Source: Bacteroidota bacterium (GTDB taxonomy: Bacteria; Bacteroidota; Bacteroidia; Bacteroidales; UBA1402). Taken from it: DNA of 5,320 nucleotides. A model generated the notes under the pieces. That model was not told where the DNA came from, searched no databases, and saw only the letters and a list, made by a program, of their open reading frames with translations. Below are positions 1 through 5,320 of the stretch, piece by piece; position 1 is the first letter of the stretch, and every line of letters begins with the position of its first letter. A program made the translations under genes and the position numbers. The DNA lies in NCBI GenBank assembly GCA_030706285.1, contig JAUZOU010000228.1, positions 1-5,320 on the forward strand. The letters are read 5' to 3'.

Positions 1-1
1 A

Positions 2-1075
2 GGGGTCTTGTCAGGCGCTTTTTATACCGTCAACCGGACCTGGAACAACCACGATGCAATGACGGTAGAACTGCCGATGGGTATTGCTATCAACAACGAA
101 GTCAATCATTCCGTCAGTGTTCAACGGGGACCTCTTGTCTATTCGCTCAAAATACAGGAAAACTGGGTTCCGAGAGTGGATTATGGAAATGGGTTCAAGG
201 AAAACGAACTATTTCCTGCTTCTGACTGGAATTATGCGCTGGTTATTGATAAAAAGCATCCTGAATCTTCTTTTCAGGTAAAAAAGAAGACAATGCCGGA
301 AAATCCGTTCATCCAGACTACCACACCCGTATCGTTGCAAGTTAAGGCCAGGAAAATACCGGAGTGGGGCTATGACTTGAATGGCCTTTTTGCCTGTGAT
401 CCTCCTTATGGCCTTGTTGCTGCCTGTCAGGCTACAGAACAAGTTACGTTGGTGCCTTTTGGTGCTGAAAATATACGGATTACCTGCTTTCCTGCAGTTG
501 GTGTACCAGCTAAAGTGACCACTTCCTTTTCGGATGATTTTTTTGACGGAAAACAAACAGGTTGGGTTACGTACAATGGGGCATTTTATGTTCAGCATGG
601 TGAATTTGCCGCCTCTACGAATGTAGGGCATAACGGCTCAAAATCAGTACAGGCATCAACCGATTTTTCGGATTTTACGTACGATGTCAACGTCAAAGTA
701 GAAGGAACAACTGGTGATGGCGGCATCATTTTTAGAGCCAGTAAGCTTGGTTTTGGAGATGATGAATACAACGGCTATTATGTGGGGCTCAATGCCGGAA
801 ATAAACGGCTGATTTTTGGCCGGGCTGATAATGACTGGGTTGAATTAAAATCTGCCAATATGGAGGTGACGGCCGGTACATGGTACAAACTTAGAGTTGA
901 GGCAAAAGGTTCAACCTTCACGATTTATGTCGATGACATGAAAACGCCCAAGATGACCTGTTCCGATGACAAATACGTCTCTGGGTATATAGGCGTCAGG
1001 TCTTACAATCAGCCTGCCAGATGGGATAATATTAAGGTGACAGCCCTTTCAACTGGCAAAAAGCATAAAGAGTAG
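2..1075 (+). CDS. GH127-like (DUF1680) glycoside hydrolase with C-terminal lectin-like domain; 5'-truncated
   Basis: This is the last 357 residues of a gene whose start lies left of the window; frame 2 is open from the edge to the TAG at 1073-1075. Residues 1-165 resemble the beta-sandwich region after the catalytic barrel of DUF1680/GH127 proteins, a family that includes beta-L-arabinofuranosidases acting on plant glycans. The clues are VNRTW (10-14), VELPM (22-26), QRGPLVYSLKI (41-51), DWNYAL (75-80), VKARKIPEW (114-122) and VTLVPFGAENIRITCFP (148-164). Residues 175-348 form a separate module of concanavalin-like lectin/LamG/DUF1080 (CBM66-like) type, with GGIIFRAS (240-247), YNGYYVGLNAG (256-266), WYKLRVEAKG (294-303), TIYVDD (307-312) and GYIGVRS (328-334). 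It probably binds glycan or tethers the enzyme (inference). The catalytic residues and any signal peptide are off-window, so activity and substrate cannot be judged. The gene probably belongs to a polysaccharide-degradation region extending leftwards. Confidence 0.85.
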   Translation, partial: GVLSGAFYTVNRTWNNHDAMTVELPMGIAINNEVNHSVSVQRGPLVYSLKIQENWVPRVDYGNGFKENELFPASDWNYALVIDKKHPESSFQVKKKTMPENPFIQTTTPVSLQVKARKIPEWGYDLNGLFACDPPYGLVAACQATEQVTLVPFGAENIRITCFPAVGVPAKVTTSFSDDFFDGKQTGWVTYNGAFYVQHGEFAASTNVGHNGSKSVQASTDFSDFTYDVNVKVEGTTGDGGIIFRASKLGFGDDEYNGYYVGLNAGNKRLIFGRADNDWVELKSANMEVTAGTWYKLRVEAKGSTFTIYVDDMKTPKMTCSDDKYVSGYIGVRSYNQPARWDNIKVTALSTGKKHKE

Positions 1076-1213
1076 CCCGACAGACCATTTACTTATTGGT
1101 GTGCTATGCGCGTTGTTTTTGCTTTTTATTGCCGTATGCGGTTAAGATAGTTATAAAGAAAGAGGCTATACCAATTTGATACAGCCTCTTACTATGAGTC
1201 AAAGCAGTTACTC
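1076..1213. other. Convergent intergenic spacer
   Basis: This spacer separates the 3' end of the GH127-like gene from the 3' end of the leftward GGGtGRT gene. Its right half holds the hairpin described at 1160-1190. The left half (1076-1150) holds only a T-rich stretch and two copies of TATGCG (at about 1105 and 1134). I found no convincing rightward terminator for the GH127 gene. The only ATG reading frame in it (1106-1150) is 14 codons long with no support, and is not called. Confidence 0.7.
1160..1190 (-). terminator. Rho-independent terminator of the Fe-S scaffold/GGGtGRT operon
   Basis: An inverted repeat pairs AAGAGGCT (1160-1167) with AGCCTCTT (1183-1190). After one A/C mismatch two more base pairs follow, leaving a 9-nt loop. 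Read on the minus strand, the stem is followed by a T-rich run (CTCTTTCTTTATAA). On the plus strand no T-run follows, so it is assigned to the minus strand. It begins 24 nt after the stop codon of the GGGtGRT gene, the expected place for the end of that operon. Confidence 0.75.
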
Positions 1214-2212
1214 TTATTTCAACCCTTCTTCAACGGCAACAGCCACAGCGACGGTAGCACCAACCATAGGATTGTTGCCCATGCCAAGGAATCCCATCAT
1301 TTCAACGTGTGCCGGAACAGAGGAAGATCCTGCAAACTGAGCATCAGAGTGCATACGGCCCATGGTGTCTGTCATACCATAAGAAGCAGGACCGGCAGCC
1401 ATATTGTCGGGATGGAGTGTACGTCCCGTACCACCACCGGAAGCAACTGAGAAGTATTTTTTGCCTTGTTCCAGCCGTTCCTTTTTGTAGGTACCTGCAA
1501 CCGGATGTTGGAAACGTGTCGGATTCGTTGAGTTACCCGTGATGGATACATCAACACCTTCTTTCCACATGATGGCAACACCTTCGCGGACATCGTCAGC
1601 ACCGTAGCATTTTACCTTGCTGCGCAGGCCTTCGGAATACTTGTATTCCTTAACCACTTTCAGTTCACTGGTGTAGTAGTTGAATTCAGTCTGAACATAG
1701 GTAAAGCCGTTGATACGGGAAATGACCATGGCAGCGTCTTTACCAAGACCGTTGAGGATGACGCGGAGCGGTTCCTTGCGGACTTTGTTGGCCATTTCGG
1801 CAATTTTTATGGCGCCTTCAGCTGCAGCAAACGATTCGTGACCGGCCAGGAAAGCAAAACACTTGGTCTCTTCACGAAGCAGTCTGGCAGCCAGGTTCCC
1901 GTGCCCAAGACCAACCTTACGGTCATCAGCAACAGAACCTTTAATACAGAAAGCCTGCAGGCCGATGCCGATTGCTTCAGCAGCTTCAGCCGCATTTTTG
2001 CAGTTTTTCTTGATGGCGATAGCAGCTCCCATCACATAGGCCCATTTGGCATTTTCAAAACAAATAGGCTGAGTTTCTTCACACATTGTATAAGGATCGA
2101 TGCCTTTGGCAGCACAAATGGATTTAGCTTCTTCGAGGCTTGAAATTCCATTTTCTTTCAATACAGCATTGATGTGGTCAATCCTGCGTTCATAACTTTC
2201 AAATAATGCCAT
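1214..2212 (-). CDS. GGGtGRT-family protein (function unknown)
   Basis: A 332-residue protein of the family named after its GGGtGRT motif, seen here as GGGTGRTLHPDN at residues 259-270. Other distinctive blocks are GLGHGNLAARLL (101-112), FLAGHESFAAAEGA (121-134), SITGNSTNPTRFQHPVAG (223-240) and a Gly/Ala/Val-rich tail, MGNNPMVGATVAVAVAVEEG (311-330). There are seven cysteines (33, 44, 51, 71, 89, 118, 202), mostly in the N-terminal half. I see no signal peptide or convincing membrane segment, so it is probably cytoplasmic. The biochemical role is not established. The ATG at 2210-2212 was chosen because AGGAGG (2226-2221) lies 8 nt upstream and the protein then begins MALFESYERR. A longer reading from 2278 would overlap the upstream gene by about 50 nt and lacks such a site. 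It is the second gene of an operon with the Fe-S scaffold gene (16-nt gap) and ends before the hairpin at 1160-1190. The context suggests an Fe-S-linked role (inference). Confidence 0.9.
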   Translation of the reverse strand: MALFESYERRIDHINAVLKENGISSLEEAKSICAAKGIDPYTMCEETQPICFENAKWAYVMGAAIAIKKNCKNAAEAAEAIGIGLQAFCIKGSVADDRKVGLGHGNLAARLLREETKCFAFLAGHESFAAAEGAIKIAEMANKVRKEPLRVILNGLGKDAAMVISRINGFTYVQTEFNYYTSELKVVKEYKYSEGLRSKVKCYGADDVREGVAIMWKEGVDVSITGNSTNPTRFQHPVAGTYKKERLEQGKKYFSVASGGGTGRTLHPDNMAAGPASYGMTDTMGRMHSDAQFAGSSSVPAHVEMMGFLGMGNNPMVGATVAVAVAVEEGLK

Positions 2213-2220
2213 TGTATATT

Positions 2221-2226
2221 CCTCCT
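2221..2226 (-). promoter_or_regulatory. Strong Shine-Dalgarno site for the GGGtGRT gene
   Basis: The minus strand reads AGGAGG, 8 nt before the ATG at 2212, in the short gap between the two operon genes. It fixes the start of the second gene. It also stands out because neither of the other two starts visible in the window (2921 on minus, 3214 or 3220 on plus) has a purine-rich site, as is usual in Bacteroidota. Confidence 0.8.
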
Positions 2227-2228
2227 TA

Positions 2229-2921
2229 TTATTGTTTACGTGGATCGATAAATTTAACTCCTTCGGCAAAACGGCCATAAGAAGAGGTGAGTTTCTTCAC
2301 AGCTTCGTTGGCATCAGCGCCTTTCTTGATCTCTTCCATCAATTTGCCAAGATTGACAAATTCATAACCAATAACCTGGTCATCGGCATCCAGTGCGACT
2401 CTGGTGCAGTAACCTTCAGCCATTTCAAGGTAACGAGTACCTTTGGCAAGCGTACCGTACATGGTACCAACCTGGCTGCGCAATCCTTTGCCAAGGTCTT
2501 CAAGACCGGCACCGATAGGAAGGCCATCTTCAGAAAAAGCGGACTGCGTACGTCCGTAGACAATCTGCAGGAACAATTCACGCATGGCCGTGTTGATAGC
2601 GTCGCAGACAAGGTCTGTATTAAGCGCTTCAAGAATGGTTTTGCCTGGGAGTATCTCAGAAGCCATAGCGGCTGAATGAGTCATACCTGAGCAACCAATG
2701 GTTTCAACCAATGCTTCCTGGATAATTCCGTCCTTCACATTCAGGGTCAGCTTACACGCTCCCTGTTGTGGAGCACACCATCCAATGCCGTGGGTCAAAC
2801 CGGAAATATCCTTGATTTCTTTGGCTCTTACCCACTTTCCTTCTTCAGGAATCGGAGCGGATGCATGATTGGCCCCTTTTTTGACACAACACATTTGTTG
2901 TACTTCGTGTGAATAAATCAT
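2229..2921 (-). CDS. Iron-sulfur cluster assembly scaffold protein (NifU/IscU N-terminal-like)
   Basis: A 230-residue protein related to the NifU N-terminal/IscU scaffold family, on which Fe-S clusters are built before transfer to apo-proteins in the cytoplasm. The scaffold-like core is at about residues 45-110: GWCAPQQGACKL (48-59), a beta-strand stretch, then VETIGCSGMTHSAAMASEI (72-90) followed by PGKTILEAL (92-100). This matches the IscU pattern of a GC(G/S) cysteine, a Ser/Ala helix and GKT..EAL. Cysteines 49, 56, 77 and 106 are ligand candidates; which ones bind is inference. The protein is longer than IscU (about 130 residues), with an N-terminal extension carrying Cys11-Cys12 and a C-terminal part (about 125-230) including GLPIGAGLEDLGKGLRSQVG (133-152) that IscU lacks. 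The start is the ATG at 2919-2921; no Shine-Dalgarno site precedes it. It is first in the operon, 16 nt before the GGGtGRT gene. No cysteine desulfurase lies in the window. Confidence 0.9.
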   Translation of the reverse strand: MIYSHEVQQMCCVKKGANHASAPIPEEGKWVRAKEIKDISGLTHGIGWCAPQQGACKLTLNVKDGIIQEALVETIGCSGMTHSAAMASEILPGKTILEALNTDLVCDAINTAMRELFLQIVYGRTQSAFSEDGLPIGAGLEDLGKGLRSQVGTMYGTLAKGTRYLEMAEGYCTRVALDADDQVIGYEFVNLGKLMEEIKKGADANEAVKKLTSSYGRFAEGVKFIDPRKQ

Positions 2922-3024
2922 ATTCTTTACTTTTATTGTGGAAATTTATGATGAAAGATATATTACTAATACATTGAAAATCTGAACCTTACATTAAATT
3001 AAGATGGGGCTTTCAAAAACCGGA

Positions 3025-3032
3025 CAAAAATA
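3025..3032 (-). promoter_or_regulatory. Possible -7 box for the Fe-S scaffold operon
   Basis: The minus strand reads TATTTTTG, an exact match to the Bacteroidota sigma-ABfr -7 consensus TAnnTTTG. It would give a leader of roughly 95 nt before the ATG at 2921. No clear TTTG or TTG -33 element lies 19-21 nt upstream, only a T/A-rich stretch. In such AT-rich DNA the match could be chance. A weaker alternative nearer the gene is TATCTTTC at 2960-2953. Confidence 0.3.
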
Positions 3033-3183
3033 CTTATATTTTTTGAAATAGGCCATTATTAGGCAGTTGAAATGTTTTATTTTCTGAAAAAAATGCCGAA
3101 ATTTGTGACGGTTTTCAAAAAAGGAGTTCCAAGGCACATATTACCCCTAAGAGCTATGCTTGAAGGAAGCCATTTATCAGAAA

Positions 3184-3196
3184 GTGAATCATTCAC
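3184..3196. repeat. Short dyad just upstream of the phosphofructokinase start
   Basis: GTGAAT and ATTCAC form a perfect inverted repeat around a single central C, ending 17 nt before the ATG at 3214. It could be a small operator or a weak hairpin in the mRNA leader. With only 6 bp per arm, chance is a real possibility. Confidence 0.3.
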
Positions 3197-3213
3197 AACT
3201 TCAATATAAGCAT

Positions 3214-4866
3214 ATGAAAATGACAAAAAGTGCACTGCAAATTGCACGTGCATCGTATCAGCCCAAAATGCCGGTATCGCTTCTCGGACCCGTGAAAATG
3301 GTTGAAGGAGAAGCGACCCAGTCTGTAGCCGATCAGGAAGAAATCAAGCGGTTGTTCCCGAAAACCTACGGTTTGCCAGTTGTAAAATTCATGCCATCAG
3401 ACCAGAAACACAGCTATGCTCCGGTCAATGTTGGTGTGATCCTTTCTGGTGGTCAGGCTCCTGGCGGTCACAACGTCATCGCCGGTATTTTTGACGGAAT
3501 CAAAAATCTGAATCCAGCTTCAAGGCTGTTCGGTTTTATCCTTGGCCCTGCCGGTCTTATCGAACACAATTATGTGGAACTGACGGCGGAAATTATTGAC
3601 GAATACAGAAACACTGGTGGTTTTGACATCATTGGATCAGGTCGTACGAAACTGGAAAAGAAAGAACAGTTCGACAAAGGTTTAATCATTCTGAAGGCTC
3701 TTGATATCAAGACTTTGATCATCATCGGAGGAGATGATTCCAATACCAATGCTTGTGTTCTGGCCGAATATTATGCCGCTATCAACGCCGGTGTCCAGGT
3801 ACTCGGATGTCCAAAGACGATTGACGGTGACTTGAAAAACAAGATGATCGAAGCCTCTTTCGGTTTCGATACTGCCTGCAAAGTGTATTCAGAAGTCATC
3901 GGAAACATTCAGCGCGACTGTAATTCTGCCCGCAAATACTGGCATTTTATTAAGCTGATGGGACGTTCAGCCTCACACATTGCTTTGGAATGTGCCCTTC
4001 AGGTTCAACCGAACTATTGCATCATATCTGAGGAAGTCGAAGCTAAGAATATGTCGTTGGATGATCTGATCGCTGATATTGCCAGAGTGGTCGCTCAACG
4101 TGCCGAACAAGGCAATAACTTCGGTACCGTCCTGATTCCTGAAGGCGTGATCGAATTTATCCCGGCGATGAAACGGTTGATTGCCGAATTGAACGATTTT
4201 TTGGCATCCCGAAAGGAAGAATTCGAACTGATCCGTCAGTCGGAAAAGCGCAACTACATCATCAAGATGCTCAGCAAGGAAAATTCGGATATCTATGCCT
4301 CTCTGCCTGAAGGTGTTGCCAAACAGTTGACCCTTGAGCGTGACCCTCACGGAAATGTCCAGGTTTCGCTCATTGAAACCGAAAAATTGCTGGCCGAAAT
4401 GGTTGGTGTGAAACTGGCTGAATGGAAAAAGGACGGTAAATACAATGGCAAATTCTCTACGCAGACTCACTTCTTCGGCTATGAAGGCCGTTGCGCTGCT
4501 CCATCCAACTTTGATGCCGACTATTGCTATTCGCTGGGTTATACGGCTGCCGGACTGGTCGCTTTCGGAAAGACGGGCTATATGTCATCCGTCCGTAATA
4601 CGACGGCTCCTGCCTCCGAATGGATTGCCGGTGGTGTGCCTATCACGATGATGTTGAATATGGAACGTCGTAACAATGAAATGAAGCCGGTGATCCAAAA
4701 AGCACTGGTCGATCTGGAAGGTGCCCCGTTCAAAAATTTTGCAGCCAAACGCGCGGCGTGGGCTATGCATACAAGCTATGTCTATCCAGGTCCTATCCAA
4801 TATTTTGGGCCGACCGAAGTGTGCGACCAACCGACCAAGACGTTGTTGTTGGAACAAGGCAAGTAA
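3214..4866 (+). CDS. pfp: Diphosphate--fructose-6-phosphate 1-phosphotransferase (PPi-dependent phosphofructokinase)
   Basis: A complete protein of 550 residues, or 548 from the second ATG at 3220. It interconverts fructose 6-phosphate and fructose 1,6-bisphosphate using pyrophosphate, a reversible cytoplasmic step of glycolysis and gluconeogenesis. The length fits the long PFK subfamily, as in plant and Bacteroides enzymes, not the roughly 320-residue ATP enzymes. Motifs are the phosphoryl-donor loop GGQAPGGHN (79-87), GGDDSNT (172-178), catalytic PKTIDGDLKN (200-209), substrate-binding MGRSASHIALE (249-259), IPEG (308-311) and GYEGRCAAPSNFDADYC (422-438). Asp175 in GGDD and Lys201 in PKTIDGD mark PPi rather than ATP use; ATP enzymes have Gly at both places. 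The start is ATG at 3214 or 3220; MTKSALQIA is the N-terminus I recall for relatives. A TTG at 3160 would add 18 unsupported residues. There is no Shine-Dalgarno site. It is transcribed away from the Fe-S operon and ends at the 4889-4920 hairpin, apparently monocistronic. Confidence 0.95.
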   Translation: MKMTKSALQIARASYQPKMPVSLLGPVKMVEGEATQSVADQEEIKRLFPKTYGLPVVKFMPSDQKHSYAPVNVGVILSGGQAPGGHNVIAGIFDGIKNLNPASRLFGFILGPAGLIEHNYVELTAEIIDEYRNTGGFDIIGSGRTKLEKKEQFDKGLIILKALDIKTLIIIGGDDSNTNACVLAEYYAAINAGVQVLGCPKTIDGDLKNKMIEASFGFDTACKVYSEVIGNIQRDCNSARKYWHFIKLMGRSASHIALECALQVQPNYCIISEEVEAKNMSLDDLIADIARVVAQRAEQGNNFGTVLIPEGVIEFIPAMKRLIAELNDFLASRKEEFELIRQSEKRNYIIKMLSKENSDIYASLPEGVAKQLTLERDPHGNVQVSLIETEKLLAEMVGVKLAEWKKDGKYNGKFSTQTHFFGYEGRCAAPSNFDADYCYSLGYTAAGLVAFGKTGYMSSVRNTTAPASEWIAGGVPITMMLNMERRNNEMKPVIQKALVDLEGAPFKNFAAKRAAWAMHTSYVYPGPIQYFGPTEVCDQPTKTLLLEQGK

Positions 4867-4888
4867 TTCGTCTGATCAAATAAACACT

Positions 4889-4920
4889 AAAAAAGGAATG
4901 GGCATGCCCATTCCTTTTTT
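4889..4920. terminator. Palindromic, probably bidirectional intrinsic terminator
   Basis: A perfect 32-nt palindrome gives a 14-bp stem (4889-4902 with 4907-4920) and a CATG loop. The GC-rich top is GGAATGGG/CCCATTCC plus one more G-C pair. It is flanked by six A on the left and a T-run (4915-4921) on the right, so both strands show a stem followed by a U-tract. It starts 22 nt after the pfp stop codon and lies 115 nt beyond the stop codon of the opposing prmA, so it can end transcription from both genes. Confidence 0.9.
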
Positions 4921-4944
4921 TATAAGATGAAGTGAGCGTGCCTT

Positions 4945-4970
4945 ACCAGGCATCCAAGCAGATCCAGGCA
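4945..4970. repeat. Three near-identical octamers
   Basis: ACCAGGCA (4945-4952), TCCAAGCA (4953-4960) and TCCAGGCA (4963-4970) fit the pattern WCCARGCA, with 0 and 2 nt between them. They lie in the noncoding gap between pfp and prmA. The first copy also forms one arm of the small hairpin at 4939-4952. No function is evident. Confidence 0.4.
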
Positions 4971-5035
4971 TGCGGCGTTGCATATTTCCTTAAACAAAAA
5001 AATAGGATCAGGTGAAAGAGGTATAGCTGTTTTGT

Positions 5036-5320
5036 CTAGAGTTGTTTAAACTGTAGAGCGACCCAGTCGTTTTTGGTACTGCTGCAGACGTACTTCAGAC
5101 CAAGACTTTCCGCTTTTTCACGCATGGCTGGTATGTCTTTCTCATAAAATCCGCTCAAAAACAGCTCGCTGCCGGTGTGCATGACACTGACGTAAGCCGG
5201 CATGTCTGCCAGCAGAATGTTTCGATGGATGTTGGCAAAAATAAAATCGAATGGTTGTCTTCCTGAGAGCAATGTTGCGTCGCCTGTCAGCACCTGAACG
5301 GTTTCTGTATGGTTAAGTCC
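5036..5320 (-). CDS. prmA: Ribosomal protein L11 methyltransferase PrmA, C-terminal part; 5'-truncated
   Basis: The last 94 residues of a gene that begins beyond the right edge; the frame is open to position 5320 and stops at TAG (5038-5036). PrmA is an S-adenosylmethionine-dependent enzyme that methylates ribosomal protein L11 in the cytoplasm. The visible part is the second half of its Rossmann-type domain: VQVLTGDATLL (8-18), FDFIFANIHRNILLADMPAY (25-43, the catalytic-loop motif ANIxxNIL), ELFLSGFYEKDIPAMREKAE (52-71) and the end strand DWVALQF (85-91). The SAM-binding glycine motif (DxGxGxG) is off-window. Internal GTG or TTG codons are not needed as starts, because the reading continues upstream with matching sequence (GLNHTETVQ). 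It is convergent with pfp and shares the 4889-4920 terminator. The identification is firm by motif; the symbol assumes a standard PrmA. Confidence 0.88.
   Translation of the reverse strand, partial: GLNHTETVQVLTGDATLLSGRQPFDFIFANIHRNILLADMPAYVSVMHTGSELFLSGFYEKDIPAMREKAESLGLKYVCSSTKNDWVALQFKQL

Larger units (their letters stand above)
2922..3213. other. AT-rich divergent intergenic region
   Basis: This 292-nt spacer lies between the divergent Fe-S scaffold (leftward) and phosphofructokinase (rightward) starts, so it should hold promoters for both. It is clearly AT-rich over 2930-3120. A leftward -7-like box is listed separately. No rightward promoter is convincing: TATTTCTG (3079-3086) and GAAATTTG (3098-3105) each resemble the Bacteroidota -7 consensus but lack a well-spaced -33 partner. 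A dyad GTGAAT-C-ATTCAC sits at 3184-3196, 17 nt before the kinase ATG. A 17-codon reading frame (3156-3209) also precedes it. TTTCAAAAA occurs at 3011-3019 and 3113-3121. I recognise no riboswitch or RNA gene. Confidence 0.6.
4867..5035. other. Convergent intergenic spacer between pfp and prmA
   Basis: This spacer holds the palindromic terminator at 4889-4920. To its right is a 115-nt stretch with no gene. That stretch contains a small hairpin (TGCCT/AGGCA, 4939-4952, loop TACC), three near-identical octamers (4945-4970), and ATGC/GCAT arms at 4970-4983. Nothing in it resembles a tRNA or other known RNA. Confidence 0.65.

Noticed and set aside
209..631. 140-codon open frame antisense to the GH127-like gene
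   Set aside because: The plus-strand frame shows clear GH127 and lectin-domain motifs across this stretch; the antisense product is Arg/Lys-rich and looks like a shadow.
1106..1150. 14-codon frame in the convergent spacer
   Set aside because: It is very short, has no ribosome site or promoter, and lies downstream of one gene and opposite the terminator of another.
2213..2278. Longer GGGtGRT protein starting at 2278, with 22 more residues
   Set aside because: It would overlap the Fe-S scaffold gene by about 50 nt, and the start at 2212 has a perfect Shine-Dalgarno site. The extra residues read as the shifted frame of the upstream gene's end.
2232..2675. 147-codon open frame antisense to the Fe-S scaffold gene
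   Set aside because: It is fully covered by the recognised gene on the minus strand and has no family-like sequence or ribosome site.
3079..3105. Rightward promoter candidates for pfp (TATTTCTG, GAAATTTG)
   Set aside because: Each has one mismatch to the TAnnTTTG box and no convincing -33 element at the right distance; in AT-rich DNA such near-matches are expected by chance.
3016..3115. Inverted AAAACCG (3016-3022) and CGGTTTT (3109-3115) in the divergent spacer
   Set aside because: The arms are only 7 bp and 86 nt apart, in low-complexity A/T-rich sequence; I could not distinguish them from chance.
3160..3213. TTG start adding 18 residues to the phosphofructokinase
   Set aside because: TTG is a rare start, no ribosome site precedes it, and the recognisable family N-terminus begins at MTKSALQIA. 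From 3220 the protein has 548 residues, about the length expected for Bacteroides-type enzymes.
3973..4470. 165-codon open frame antisense to the phosphofructokinase
   Set aside because: It lies wholly within a strongly conserved enzyme gene on the other strand, resembles no family, and is explained by codon bias of the real gene.

Overview
The window looks like chromosomal DNA from an anaerobic member of the Bacteroidota, most likely the order Bacteroidales. This rests on protein families, not on a database search. It carries a DUF1680/GH127-type glycoside hydrolase, a long PPi-dependent phosphofructokinase of the Bacteroides kind, a GGGtGRT-family protein paired with an Fe-S scaffold protein, and a PrmA with Bacteroidales-like sequence. 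The start regions are mostly AT-rich and lack Shine-Dalgarno sequences, which also fits. I cannot name the genus.

Layout: (1) Positions 2-1075 (+) hold the 3' part of a GH127-like gene, whose catalytic region lies off the left edge. It ends in an extra lectin/LamG-like beta-sandwich domain. (2) Positions 1076-1213 are a convergent spacer with a terminator for the leftward operon. (3) Positions 2921-1214 (-) are a two-gene operon: an Fe-S cluster assembly scaffold (NifU/IscU N-terminal type), then 16 nt later a GGGtGRT-family protein of unknown function. (4) Positions 2922-3213 are an AT-rich divergent spacer that must carry promoters in both directions. (5) Positions 3214-4866 (+) encode a complete PPi-dependent 6-phosphofructokinase. 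(6) Positions 4867-5035 are a convergent spacer with a perfectly palindromic, probably bidirectional terminator and a few short repeats. (7) Positions 5320-5036 (-) are the 3' end of prmA, cut by the right edge.

Functionally this is a mix of polysaccharide degradation (GH127), central glycolysis (PPi-PFK), translation-apparatus modification (PrmA) and a poorly understood Fe-S-linked gene pair. I see no mobile element, CRISPR array, tRNA, rRNA or phage gene. The part of the window most likely to hide undescribed biology is the Fe-S scaffold/GGGtGRT operon. The families are known, but the function of the second protein and the reason for the pairing are not.
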